Shown: positions 44,089 through 57,496 of the stretch, piece by piece
How the letters are laid out: the number at the start of each line of letters is the position of its first letter
Numbering within the stretch: the stretch's first letter is position 1
Source: Acanthaster planci
Lineage: Eukaryota; Echinodermata; Asteroidea; Valvatida; Acanthasteridae
Direction of reading: 5' to 3'
Assembly: GCF_001949145.1 (NCBI RefSeq)
Contig: NW_019091475.1
Span: forward strand, 252,497 to 316,496
DNA length: 64,000 bases
Notes under the pieces: generated by a model
Told to the model about the DNA's origin: nothing
The model's input: only the letters and a program-made list of their open reading frames with translations
Databases searched by the model: none
Position numbers and translations under genes: made by a program

Positions 44089-45605
44089 GCCCCTCAGCCC
44101 ACACAATCATGAACACCGTGAATCACTGATCTGTCTTTGCGGGAAGCGGTTACCAATTTCCAGATGGGCTTCTTCAAGGGTGCGAAGAGCCGGAAATACC
44201 AGATCATCATATTCGGCGCATCTCTACCTCGATATTTCCGCGATGGGCACCTTGATGGGTGCATCGTATAATGCTCCATTTCCCTCGTTATCTTGAGCCG
44301 ATGACAGTTTCTGCCATAAAGGCTGCGGAAGCGATGGTGAGAGGGTGCGCGCATTTTACCTTCTTGTTTTTGAAAAGAACTACTCCCTATACTTTTGACC
44401 CGAACTCCAGAAACGTATTTACTCCCTACCCCAGCTTTCGAAGCAGCCCCCATTGTTGGTTTATGCTTGGAAGAACAGTAGGCCTAATAACAAACTGCTT
44501 TTGAAATCGTCACTGATCTTGAGGAAATAGCAGGATACTCATAAGACACACAAATAGGCCTCCACCGGTAATAAAGAAGAAGGACTTCCATGAAATCATT
44601 CCTTCACAATGCATTGATTGGGATGTTAGTTGCACACCCTCATTTATAATTCATAATTTAACACCTTTGGTGTTAAATTGTAAAAACAATGTTAAATTAT
44701 TTATCCAAACTATACAGTGAACAGTAGAAGACTATTTTGTAAAAAGTCTCAAAGGTGCCTTATTTAGTGCTCCCATCCCACTACTTCATATTTGACCTGG
44801 GTGTTTTGCGAAAGCTTGTCACAGACTTATTAAAAACGGCTTTGCTGTTGTTCCCAAATCTAAGTCGCTCGTGGTTTTTCTATTTGCGTCAGCGCAAGTA
44901 CCACCACTGCCTCCATTTGCAACCTGAAACTCCGAAGTGAACGGTAGCGTTGCTTGGGATGGGCGCATTGTTTTCAAATGATACAATGCTGTTTGTTGTC
45001 TCCAAGTTCTGTGCGTGTCGATTGGGTGGGGGGCACCAGAAGTTGGGCCACCGTGCCTCTAGCGGCAGGGTCGGTTCAAACCACAGCGGAGAGCACCTTT
45101 TGCAATCAACGTCTGGGTACCGTAATGGTGACGGCACCCGACTAAACATGAAACCATGGGCGGAAACAGTTAAATACAAAAGTGTGCATAAAATGGTGTT
45201 CAGTGGAACGATGTCGCGATGAGTGATGCAAACAAGAGATTTCGGATGGTAACACATTGATGGTGACTGAAAAGGTGACTGTGAAAAGTCTTTTACATGC
45301 GTGCTGCCAGTTGTGTTTCTGTTCGGTATTTGTCAAAGAGAAAGTTGTTCTTTTTGTGTGCAAAATAAAGTAGCCCTGGCGGATTAGGTGGCAGTTGGTA
45401 AACGGTTTTTTAAATGGCGCCACTCCTGAAATTGCGATCTGGCGCCTTCTCACCTTGGTCTACAGGTATTTCACCCATGGACATTATGTCTATGATTTCA
45501 CCCCTCATTTTATTCGTCAGTGTTGTTTTTATTTTCTTGAAACTTAAAAGAAGATTGTAGTTTATCCATGCATAGCATTCGTACTTTTGTTAATCGCCGC
45601 CACAG

Positions 45606-45707
45606 GAAATATTTTAAGATGGAGCTGAGCCCAGTATCCCCTCAAGGAAAATCCCAACGCAAGAGGCGATTATCCAGCATTTCCCGAAAGGATGACACAA
45701 CGAGCAG
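45606..45707 (+). CDS. Candidate first coding exon of an unidentified gene
   Basis: The acceptor cgccgccacag is followed by 13 bases and an ATG in fair context (AAGATGGAG) at 45619. The frame then runs MELSPVSPQGKSQRKRRLSS and on through SISRKDDTTS to the donor AG/gtaatt at 45708. The product is Ser/Pro and strongly basic, with a bipartite nuclear-signal-like KSQRKRRLSSISRK and possible phosphosites (RRLSS). Exon form, codon choice and composition look genuine, but I do not recognise the family and cannot trace the next exon with confidence. Confidence 0.4.
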
Positions 45708-45752
45708 GTAATTTATCTCGACACTGCGCAGGCGCGATCTCGTGAGTCAGCC

Positions 45753-46118
45753 ATGGTGCAGATTCGTCACACCACACCGTCTTTCCGCAAAGAGCTTCAC
45801 CAATTTGGTGCACAATGTAGCTTGCGTCTGAAAAAAATAATATGCTTGGGAAGTTTAGGTATATGTACTTTGGTCGGGGGGGGGCTGTATCTTCTGCTTG
45901 TGCTGCGAGTTTATGAAAGCCAGCAGCACCGGCGGCGGAACGATTTCAAAGTGGGGAGGGGGCAGTTGTTAGACCATCAGGCATCAGCCATTAATAGGTT
46001 AATCCATTATGCCCCACCCAATTATAGGACTTGCAAAAGTGAGCCCCTTGGCCCCCCTTTTCTATCTGTGAGGATTGTGAAAAGATATGAACGAACTGTT
46101 GACTTGAAACGTGGATGA
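45753..46118 (+). CDS. Small ORF with one predicted membrane segment, doubtful
   Basis: A 121-codon ATG frame. Residues 1-28 are basic and hydrophilic (MVQIRHTTPSFRKELHQF), then a hydrophobic span of about 24 residues (IICLGSLGICTLVGGGLYLL) is followed by a basic QQHRRRN. This is what a small single-pass membrane protein looks like. Against it: a run of nine G in the middle of the frame, no known relative, and the frame begins only 45 bases after the neighbouring exon's donor. Confidence 0.18.
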   Translation: MVQIRHTTPSFRKELHQFGAQCSLRLKKIICLGSLGICTLVGGGLYLLLVLRVYESQQHRRRNDFKVGRGQLLDHQASAINRLIHYAPPNYRTCKSEPLGPPFLSVRIVKRYERTVDLKRG

Positions 46119-47420
46119 AGGTGCAGGACCCTAGAACTTAAGACAGGAAAAAAATAATACTCATAATCTCCATTAATTTTGTTATAAAACTAAGCGAAAA
46201 TTCTGTCGATTGCATTAAGATATCAAGCCAGAATTCATCTGAAACCAGTCACGAATTACTTCACTGGCTGGTGACCCCACTTTGTTCATAGCAGCCGATA
46301 GAGGATTTTCAGTCACGTGAGTTTTGACGGCTAGCGTTCAATCTTCACAGTTGTGCGCAGAAACGCGTGCACCTTCGAAGTCTCTCCTCATTCTGGCATA
46401 CGTGAAACTGCCAATGGAAATACACAGATTCGAAAATGCACACGCCTCCACGGACATGGTACGCTTCCTGAAACGCCTTTGCCCGTCATGTTACGTCACG
46501 TGAAACATCTGGGTAAACATGTTCAGCACACTGCTGTACGAGAACAGAATACATGATCATCTCACATTGGCAACCTTTGACATATTAGGCAAGGCTTCGG
46601 TACTGAAGAGATATTATTTTGTCGAGTGCTAATAATGCAGGTACAAATGTATACGTAGGCGTACTTTATACCAAATTTCAACTTCAGAGTTTCTTATTCG
46701 TGCATGCATATCACCACCATTTCCCCTTCCAAAATTTTGAATGCGGATTTGTCGCATTTAATAGACTTAAAAACCGACCGTTAACCCAGTGTGACATTGC
46801 TTACACCGAGCAACTGTTGTTGTGTTAAGCAATTTGATTTCTTTGGCATCAACTCTCGAGTGATTTACCGCTAGCTACGCTCAGCGTTTCCAACCGCGCC
46901 ACCTTTACAGCCCTTGCAAGCAAACCGACTGCGTAAAGACGACACTTTTGGCGAAACCGTGTTGCTTAATGAAATCGCTCAGTATATCGATCACAAAATG
47001 GTGATTGCAAAATTCGTCACTCCCAAAGCTGGTGGCTTGATGATGGAGGGATCTCTCTCTCTCCTTTAAAGGAAACATCCGTTCTGACTGCTGCGCGGGA
47101 GCGCCTCCAACGGTGGCCCCCCTACATGACCGCTTGGTGAGCTGTATTGCATGTCGGGAATGGGTTCCGTCCGCACCGGCTGATGGTATCAGCTGCAGCC
47201 GGGACATACCAGTGACGCCAGTAGGCCAGCCACTACGGAAACGATCGATTTAACGCCGACGATATAGGGGACCCTCTCTCGGAAATTCCTGATTTAGGCG
47301 ATGCGTCAAGCGGCATTAAAAGATCAGGGCGGGGATGCGCCGTGCCAAACCGACACTTTGTTGACAAATTATTAGTTTAGGTACTTTTCTTTTATGTTAT
47401 TTTTTGTTCCGCAAAAACAG

Positions 47421-47486
47421 CGAGCGCACTCGAGGCTCAAGGATAAAGTGCAAGCTCTGAAGGTCATCTTGGCCCGGGAGTCACAA
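47421..47486 (+). CDS. Candidate internal exon, coiled-coil-like
   Basis: After the acceptor gttccgcaaaaacag the frame reads RAHSRLKDKVQALKVILARE up to a possible donor CAAG/gtctgg. The heptad-like spacing of L/V and K suggests a helix. The phase does not fit the candidate exon at 45606 unless a weaker acceptor (cgag, 14 bases on) is used. It could equally be chance. Confidence 0.2.
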
Positions 47487-50400
47487 GGTCTGGAGGGGGA
47501 GGGAAGGCAGTGTCAACACGGAAAGGATGAGGGGTAGAACATCAACGCCTTGACATCTCGAAGAGAGCTAATAATAAGTGTTCATTAGGCTCTGGAGATC
47601 TCAACAAGTTTACACCTTCTCATTCTCAGTAGAGAATTAACATCGTTGATTCGAATTCAATAACAGCAAAACAGATTTAAATTAGTGTTGTATATTTGAG
47701 TCCATCACAAGTCCCTGTGAGTCTCTGTAAGTCCATCGCAAGTCATTCAGTCTTAACCAATTCACAAGCCATTCGAATGAGCTGTGACAAAAGCATTCTT
47801 TTTTCAATGTTCACCTTCATGCTTAAGACTGGTCTTGTGGAAGGACTTGTGACTGGACATGTGAAGAGACTTGTGTTGGACTCGAATACAACACTGATTT
47901 AAACGGAGAATAAATCTAGAATAGACTTAAACAAAGAGAAGTTTTTTTCTGATAAAATAAAGTAGTGAGAAGCTTTAAGCGTTCCCATGTATGTTATTAT
48001 TTCTTTTAATCATACTGATCCAACCATTGCGGCGCGCCGTCCTGAACAAATTCCCCCATAGCAAACCGTTGCTCGTAAAACTGTTGTCGCTGACCCTGAT
48101 CCAGGGAAGTAATCAATGTAAGTTTGGGCACGCAAGGGCTAGAACTGGAAATAGACATAGCTTTCCAACCGAAGACTAATTTGTTAGTTAACATTGTCTT
48201 AATCTAATTTTCCATTGTACTTCCTACCCATTGTGAAAGTCTTCACAGTTAATGTAAGTCTGACGATTTATTTTCTAAGAACAATGCTAAGTTGTTGAGA
48301 AATTAATTTGCTAACTGTTGAATTAGCTGCAATATCCAAAACATTCCCCTTGACCTCTTCTCTTGTTTTTGGAGGCGTATCGCTGTAGTCGGTCGGGAAA
48401 TTCTGCAAATTAACAAATAAAACTCCTGGAGTCTTCTCCACCTCAGATTGTCACAATCCAATCAAACAGTTACATAAATTCCCAAATTTGATAACTGGCC
48501 TAATATCCCCTCAGGAATTTGTCGGTTCCCTCTCAAAATCAGAGGCTCAAAGTGATATCTTCCCTTCCGGAAGTCCTTCATGGTAATCAGATAATCTTTA
48601 TTTATCACAGAATAATTAAGAAAAGATAGAGTTTAAGTAACCTTGAAGAGCCGGTGTCTTGTCCTACATTATCAAGTGCAATGGGCAGGCGCCTGGAAGG
48701 CACGCGAATTGCTCCATCTCGTGTAGATGAGAAATATTGGCGGAAGTATTCGTTTACGGCATGCAGCTTACAACCACACTGGGCTTCGAGTTTATTCACG
48801 ATCCACCAAGTGTATCCAATGTGGACATGTTCATTGTCGTCAAAAACTTCCCAAAGTAATTATGTCTTTCCCCTCGATTGTGCAAGAGACTGTCCCACTT
48901 TGGCTCCACTTGTGGAAGAAGGGCACCAATCTTTTCTTTAAACAATTTTCCTTCCAATTAAGTTAAAGTGATAGCTTCCTTGCGGTTTTCGATTCCCACA
49001 CGGCAGCCGGCAGCCGTGACAATAACGTGTGAGGTCACTTGGACCATGCTTAGACCTTCTGAGATACCACCTGGTCTTACGCGCTCTCCCTCGGAGACAA
49101 ATTTTTGCACCTGGACGGGACATGAGGTCATCCTAAGATGACCTCATTCCGTGCCCCCCGAGAGAATCAGTCATCAAATTTAATGGCTTAAAATACGCCT
49201 ATAATTTATTTGGGACAAACCTCAGACACGGAATTGAGTCAAGGCTTCTAATGGTTTATTTCTCAGGACAAAATCTAAAACTCAAAGTCTCTGACAATTC
49301 GGATTGCAGAAAACAAACGCAGCGAGTACATAAACAACTGTACCACCCAAGCACACCAAAGTTGCTTCCAACGATTCTGAGACTCTTCCCTCTTTACACA
49401 GAATGTCCGTTTGTCCCAAGCAGTTTCAGTGAGTTTACCTGGGTGAAATTAGGCACAACAGGATTCCCCAGCTCTATAACCGACAGAAAAAATGACATTA
49501 TCGGGTTTGGTTTCGACTGGAAAGTAATGTCTGCATTGCCATGCCCTAGGAACAATAACAAGAACTTCCCTCCAGAGTGACCCCAGTAAAAACGATGCAG
49601 TGGTTATCTAGGGAGGGTAGGGTTCTTTTTACATTTTTTAAATTGCATTTTAGATGAATCCAAAGTGGTGACACCTCGGGACGGTATACTACCACCTTTC
49701 TCGAAGGGTGGGGTCCAAGATTCTTCTCCGGATAAACAAACATTGGAGTGCTGTTTTAGAAAAAAAATCCAATGTGCCACTCCATCCAAAACGAACCCTT
49801 GACGAGAGTTCAAAATTGTTGCTTTCAGACAAGCCAGACGACTTTCCTGTTGGTCACCACCGGAGGGAGAAACTTGAAGGCAGCAAACTGACAGCGGCGT
49901 GCCCAATGAAATATTAGAGGAGCAACGAGATTTCTTGAAATAATTTCTAAAATTCTGATGTGTATTTTTAATGCAGTTCTTGGTGCTCCTTTGTTCCCCT
50001 ATTTAATGTTATTTCCATTTGAATAAGAGGAGTAGACAATTTCACAAAATATATTCCCGAGCTAAATCAGTCAAGAACCCTTTAAAGGCTCCCGTACAAT
50101 GCTGCAAGCCACGAAGTTTGCTCCTTCCCATTCCAAAAACCATTCTCCCTCAATTTGACCAAATGAAAAGATTTCGACCCACTGCAAAATCATCAAAATT
50201 GGTGTAAATATTGCTTTGCTGATATTGCAAACTAAAAGTGATAAGGGTTTGGAAGATTTTGAGTTTTCGAAAGATTTTATCTTCCCGATGTTGCTCTTGC
50301 CTATTATCTTCGATGGTTAGAAGATCGTGAAGGGAATTAATTCCATCATTTCCAGACGCAACGGAGTGCAAAACGATACAAATCAACGCCATAAATAGAA

Positions 50401-52714
50401 AATTAATAAACCACAATCCCCGCAGGTGCTGAAAATATTTTTTCGGATGTCTATCAGCTTGGCTTACACGACTGTGAGAGTCACTGCAAAATATGAGTGG
50501 ACCCGAACCTCAGTGCTGCGGAATCAAGTTGTAGTGAATCACTCCCCCGATTGGAATTATCGGTTTCCTCCGTGGTATACCCCGTTGGTTATCGCCGTGA
50601 CTCACTCATACGACTTGAGCTCCAGGGTCTTGAGAAAACCACACTGTTGCAACGTGTTCTCCCTGGTGCTAACGACGTCTTAGGAAAAGCTGTCATTTAT
50701 CGCCACCCGTGCGAGAGTCACCTGTGGAGGTGATCATTCCATAATAACCTTTACTCAAACCGGTGTCTACCAAAACATTTGAGCCTTCAATCTGCGGGAA
50801 AAATTTCAGCTTGATTTCTTGCAGTTCATCTTTCCCTGGAGCACTTTTTAAGTGAAAAGGCAATTGTTCAGTCAAAATATTACCACTACTAACAGTAATT
50901 CATGACAAAAAGTCGACGGTATATGAAACTTGAGGTGAGGTCACATGTGCCTTTCTAAAGCACATGCACTTTAAGGCCTGAGTCCGGGTGAGTCAGCGCG
51001 TATTAAACAGCGCCCCCTCGAGTATGTGCCTTCTTTCGCAGCAGGTTTAGGCTGCATACATTTTGTCGACGACTGCTCACCGAAATTCCATTCTGTCTGA
51101 GCCGCGGAGCAGCTGGACCGCGCTTACCACACTATACTCCCGTTTGTTTGGTGAAGGTATTTTTGCGTCAACATGGGTTAGTGAGAAACAGTGAACAGTA
51201 AAATAGGCCACGGCGTGTTTCCGCAGGCCCATTAGAACGTTGCAAAAGAAATTGACTGGAAGGAAATTAAAACAAAACCGTCTCAGCCATGTTTGATTTG
51301 TTTAACATCCAGTGAACCTAAGGTGTTCGTTGGTCAGTGACCGCTAGTCGCCCTCTCTCCCATCAAAGGGCTGGAAATGACACCTCCGCCGTTAACTTCG
51401 TGTACACGAACCAGAGCAAAGAACAACCAGACAGAAACAAAATAAGTTTCCCCGCCCCGAGCGATCTTAAATTGACGGCTTGGGAGCAGAACCGTACCCA
51501 CTTCAAATGATGGGTAGTATAGCCCCTGGGCACCGTCGGTCTTGAATCTGTCATGGTGAACCAATTTGTACCAATTTGTGTACGTCCCACAAATTTCCAA
51601 TTGCCTATATCCCCCTAGTTCGCTGTGTATACTGTTGTTGGGTTATGCCAGTAAATGTTTAACCAGTTTACTGGTATGATGAAATTTAAAGACAAGTTTA
51701 ATTAAGTACAATTCAATCAGTACAACACCTTCAGCGAGCATGAGCGTCCTTTGTTACATCATGTTGTAGTAGTGGGCGGAAGTTCAAAATGAAGCAACCA
51801 GTAGATAAGGATTGTATTGCTTGCTGCCACCAAGCGTTCGAAGTCTCTTTGGTGATATTATTCTCTATTCTGGTTCGCACACTAAGAGGTAGGCCTACGT
51901 CTGTTTTTTAAAGAGAGATTTTTATTACTGTAGCCTAGGTACCCGCATGGAGACGTGCAATCATTTCTGTATTTTAATGTCTTGCATCTGGTTGCGTCAC
52001 TTGTTCGTTATATGTCGCTTTAGTGACATAACACTTTTCTGGCCCACTGTAAAATCTAGAGTTCACTTGTCGGAGCGTATAAATAAAGTTCGTTTTTTGT
52101 AGGTTCCTTTACGCGAAACGTGGTATCGTTTGGTGGTTGGCAATGTCTTATTCCCATCGTATAAAATGTTGCTCGTGACATAGCTTACATGAAATACTGG
52201 CGTAATGCGGGTCCAAAAATGAGGGGTGCTGGACCAGTGTACAGTTTAATGATATGAAATTGCTTATACGCTCTCAGGATTGTTCCATTGGAATGCGGTG
52301 ATGAGACGGTTCCCATTAACATCCGCTCGCTTCCAGCACCCGATGGACGTGGTTCATCAAACCGACCGCTGGCCGTCTGGGCATGATCCTGCCTCGTTTC
52401 TCAGTTATCAACGCTGACCATTTTGCCCTCGCTGCCGCACGCAAAACCCTCTTCTCCTAATCCCGTCATGGGGAAATCAGCTGCGGTTTCTACAATTATT
52501 GATCCAGTTAGGGGGCCCTAACGAGAAACCTCCGGCTCAACGTCCCAATCGAAGTACGCATGTAACATCCGCTGACCACTGATTTCAAGATATTATGTTC
52601 ATCTCCAGAGTAGAAGGTGATTCCGGAGACCGAGCGAAGGCTAATATGCTTTTGCTAGATCAACCATTATCTTATTCAAGATTATTGTTTCTGGAAAATA
52701 AGGCGTCACCCGTT

Positions 52715-52850
52715 TGGACTAATTTGTCCAGTTTGGTTCAGTTTAATTTGGTTTTATTGGTTGGGTGTAGTTTATTTGATCTAGTTTACTTTGATATAGT
52801 TTGACTGGGTTTAGTTTGGTTTGGTTAGGCTTGGTTTGGGTTGGAATGGC
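52715..52850. repeat. Low-complexity GGTTTAGTTT tract
   Basis: Repeated TTTGG/TTTAG words with little A or C on the plus strand: an imperfect 5-10-bp tandem repeat. The lysine/proline/asparagine-rich frame on the other strand is a by-product. Confidence 0.75.
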
Positions 52851-55800
52851 TTGACCCTGCTCACGAGCAGCGAGCTTGAAAAGGTAAACTGAGTGGCTCT
52901 GCGGATCTTTTCTAGGTAACCATCTTGATGTCAGTCCTTTTCCCACCGTGAAAAGGGTATTGAAATAAGCAAACGAGCATCTTTTGTTATTGAATTCACC
53001 TCCAAGACTGGTCAAGACATTTATTTGTAATACACTTAATTGAGCATGAATCACAATACCTAATTCATACAACTTCGGTGTAAAAATAGAATAACATAAA
53101 GAATGTAAATAGTATAAAAACATGGAAAGACACAGTCATAAGGAAACCGCATATTTGTAGGGCTGCCATGGGTGTGTCTCTCCATTTTGGAAGGAAAAAG
53201 GGACAAGAAGAAGTGAGTCCATCTGAAAAAAGTAAGGTTTCACGAGTAAAATAATGATACCACGCGTATAAGTATACGTTGTTGGTATTATTATCATTAT
53301 CATTATCCAAGATCTAAATTTAAATGCCTGCCTGTTATGGGTAATATACTTGCATTGTAAGGGTCTGTGATACGCGGAACTTTCATTTCCTCTTTAATGT
53401 TGGAAATTAAACTGTTTCTGTTTTGAATAATTATACGGAACTCTAAAAGCATATTTTAAACATTTAAAATTTTCCGTTTTTTTCCTGACAAGTGAGAGTG
53501 CTGTTGTCGTGATATCATTTGACGAGCACATTGTTCACTTTCAGATTTTGTTTATTCTGCGATATTTCTGTTCAAATTGTAAATTCAATACTAATCTCAA
53601 AATTATTAACAAAACGTGCTTACTGTCATATATACAAAAGCAACGAATCACCGCCAAAAATATATGCAAAATCCTGGCACATGATAGTTTTGAAAAGCTA
53701 TGACACTGCCGTTTCTGTCCAAAGTGACATCATATTTTGGCTCATATAGGCAAAATCATATTAGTGTAAAAAATTAAAAATAGGACCGAGATATCCTGGA
53801 ATGGTAAACACGAAAACTGAAATAGGGTTAAATGTAACACCAAGGTGACTTGACAAGAACTATACATTAAAATGGGGCCTTTAAATAACACACAGGTATA
53901 TCGCGCACTTTCAGCTGTCCCGTGAGAGTGACTATGTATCACATCGTGAGTCAGCCACTGGCTCCAGATTGATTCATTCCCCACGTGTGCCTTAAATCTC
54001 TCACCAGAAATCTCTCCCTGGCGCTAAAGAGTGTGAGGCAGTATACTTTGTCTGTACTTATTTCGGGGTAAATGGTTTGTTCACTTTGCGAAATGCGTAT
54101 CAAACAGACGTGGGTCGTCATTAGAATGCATTGAGTACCACGTCTTGCGCACGTGTTATTTTATACTGATCTGTCTTCGTGGTCGTGAACAAATAAATAA
54201 CGCATGCGCCTGTAGTAGCCTTCCGCTAGCGGCTCCTGGCATTTCCCATAAACGCGAGTATTATTGCCAGCCGCAGCCGAGTAATGACTCGGCCTTTCTC
54301 TGCTTAATTCGACCTAGGCATACTTAAGCCCTATTGCGGGAGTATAATTGCTGCTGTTTGGCTGTGACCGCACTACCCAGTCTGCGCTGTCAGCGCAGAA
54401 AACAGGCGAAGACCTGCAAACACTTGCTGCAATTCTGGTTAAAAAGAAAAGAAAGAAGTAGAATTTCAATATAAGCTGATGAAGGCTGCAGTTCAGGTGA
54501 AAATGTGAAAACTACAGTTTCAATTTGAACCACGTAACAGCTTTGCGCTCTCTCATTGTACAGTTCCAGGCGCGTAATTACACGCATCTCGTCATCGTAT
54601 TGCTTTCAATGAATGTAATCTCAATAATAATTGATTTGACTGAAAAGTAAAACGCCCACAAATGAATTGATACCTTAGAACCCTTTAAGTAGCAGGCTTG
54701 TAGAGAATTAGCAAGTATCTTTTTAACCGAGAACAGCTGATTAGATAGGCCATCAGTGTTTTACTTGAGTTGTAGGACTGGTCAGGCGTGGGTCACAGTT
54801 AGCCATGTGCCAGACGAAACTTCCGGGTCAAAGGACAAGCTTGTTTGGGAGCAAACTCCGCTCGCTTGATAAGCAGCGCAAATTTAAAAAGTGAACGCAA
54901 GGGCCTAATGTTACTTTAGCTTGGTCATTACAGAACAAACACAGCCTTGGTACAAAATATCGTGTTGTAGACTACACAGGCTTTTCCCCCAAATCCCCCA
55001 GGGTTAGTCGAGAGGCCATTGAGGAAATTCGAATTTCTGGTGAGGAAAGTGCAGCAGCATGTGTGGCGAGCTGATGATTGGTAAGTCGGGCGCTGGAATT
55101 CAGCCCAACTTGACTTCGAGACACGTTGGGCGAGTTTTAAGGTCACGGACCAGCACTTTCAATTAGTTATCATCCGCTAAAATGCTAAGGCCCGCAAGAC
55201 GTGAGAGGATCTTGGACGGCCGTCGCTGGTGATATTGCTCTTTCTTCAAAGGATTCAAAGAAGGGAAACGTTGGTATGTTGCGCCACAACTTGCCATAGC
55301 AGAGCAAAATGGTTCAAATAGTTCGTATCGTATCATTAGCACGAACAGATCCAACATTACTTTGGAATCATTGGAAAATGCAAAAAGTCCCACACCCGCC
55401 CTTGGATCACCCGTCATACAGTAAGCATTTCCATGTAGAGCCCCAAAAGCAAGATGCCGTTCCTACACGTGATTGAAACCGAATGGCATTGTAGTTGGCA
55501 ATGTCCCCCTGAAGCCATTTCTTCAAAACAGAAGCTGGTTTGGACTTACGTCACAGGTGTCACACTCAATTGCGTCAGACAAGTACGCCATCTTTTGGTG
55601 AATGCAACAACACAGCACTGGAAGTCAAGTCAAAATAGTTCACATCAATTAGGTAGGCCTACCTATAATTTGAGCTCCCCCACCTTGTAATTATAAATAA
55701 ACCAAAGTGACTCAAATGGTGCCGTTGTTTTCTGCTCGACCATTATTAAGTTTCCTGTTCAGCCTACAGGGTTGCTGGAACCTTTATCTTTGTTACCATA

Positions 55801-57490
55801 GGCCTGCATGCGAAGGCGTAGTGGAAAATTAGAAACAACATGAAATTTCTGAAAGTGTGAGATGAATTGAAATGAAGCGTAACATAACAGAAAAAAACGT
55901 ATTCGCCAAAAAGTCAAGAGAAATGTTGAGGAAATTCGGGCGGGACTTTACTGGATGGGTTCCAAGGCCAGCACAGTCTGGTTGCATTCCCAGCACTGGC
56001 AGGAAACACTAGTCGCGCCGATTACTCAACCCTAGAGCTGCCGAGACAGCGTGATCGTCTGTCCCGGGTCATGTTGACCCCCTTTTCAACTTTGAATCTC
56101 ACACTCTGGAGCATTGGTATGGGGCCAGGTGATCATGAGACGGTACCTTAATCGGCTGGGAATTAGCTGTGTTTGGACGAGCCGTTAGGCGGATTAGGCC
56201 CTATGTTTACCTACTGAATACTGCAAGCAACGTCGCTCCCGATGACACACGTTAACAATACGGTGACAGGTCGTACCTAGCCTAGTAGTTTATGAGGGGC
56301 CATATGATGTGAGATCCAAGTGCAGAAATTATCTGATGGGGGATTACCTAAATGTAAAGAAACAAGTAGTATTATGGAACTAATAACTCTTTCAGCACAA
56401 CAAAATACTCTAGTACTTAGGTACTTCGATTTGACAAGATATAAATGAATCAGAACTAATAAAAACATCTTTGAGACTTAAGTAACTCTGAAGAAAATAC
56501 GATTTACCTTTCGAGAGGTGGAGAAATTGACCAAACATCACTTGATTAAAAAAAATAGTCAATCAAAAATTTCTTGTTTGTAAAAATTCGGTAATAAGCT
56601 TTGTTTGTAGTAACTTTTTGTATGGCGTATGGCAGAAAAAGCAGAAAACGCAATTTTGGTTTATTCATTTTACCACTCCTAGGACAATCGAGATGTTATT
56701 AATGATCGCTGGGTGGCAGCAGACAAGTCCGTTTGTCTCCGCGGTCATAGTTACTCAGCGCACGCGTGCATCCACGTCATCAAACATCCCAGGTGCTCGT
56801 TCACGTGAAAATGGTCAAAGTCACCCTTCAGCCCAAGACTGGCCACAAATCAAAATAACAGGGTCTCTGTCGCACACCCGGTCAACACCCCCTCATTGGA
56901 TACATGAAATATCGCGTATTTTCGATTGTCAGCCGACCAAAGAATGAATTGGAAATGCGAATGACCAGGCACCAAGCATGGTAATAAATTAATGGTCAAA
57001 ATCAGCAGAAAAACTTCCTCTAACTAGGCAACTGACGTGGGCCAATTAGCCGCAGATTCAAGAGACCAGACAGCCTGCGCAGCAGTCCCAAAGTGCAGGC
57101 ACAGTGAGGCCAGGTGAGCTGAGGGCAGGCTTCTTCTTACATCGGGGACGGAAACCGTCGCTGTCTGCACCTGATCACCAAGACACCAGGGTGTCGAGAA
57201 GTGGGTCAGGGGGAAGCGGCCACATTTAGCCAAGCGATATCCGGTTGCCGTCTGCACGGATGCCGCGTACTACTTGGTATCACTCGAAGAATTTCAGGAT
57301 AACATTTCCTAAGACACTTCAGGTCGCTGACCCAGATTCAACAAGAAAATCCCTCTGGGATCAGGTATCATTTTTTGTAAATTTTAAACTAAACTAAACT
57401 TGCGTTCAACTTCTCTTTTTGCTTCTCGAAGACGCACGTCTACACGGAATCTGCTGGAAACAAAACCAACTTATGACAAAATTCACATCC

Positions 57491-57496
57491 TTTATT
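57491..57496 (-). terminator. Poly(A) signal AATAAA of the esterase gene
   Basis: Reverse complement of tttatt reads AATAAA, 570 bases after the esterase stop codon. It is the first canonical signal I found downstream on that strand, so the 3' UTR probably spans about 58065 to 57475. Confidence 0.5.

Larger units (their letters stand above)
36534..45605. other. Intergenic region, no gene recognised
   Basis: Apart from the degenerate tandem array at 37075-38098 and the two copies of a dispersed repeat at 40535 and 43898, I see no coding exon with both splice borders and sensible protein. CpG and GC rise from about 39 kb onward. Confidence 0.5.
45708..57470. other. Mostly non-coding stretch
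   Basis: Apart from the doubtful exon candidates near its start, I see short open frames on both strands without splice borders or recognisable protein. A TTTGG-type tract lies at 52715-52850 and ATT/ATC microsatellite sequence at 53285-53308. Confidence 0.45.

Noticed and set aside
52743-53123. Minus-strand 126-codon frame rich in Gln, Lys, Asn
   Set aside because: Its distinctive part comes from the TTTGG/TTTAG low-complexity tract.
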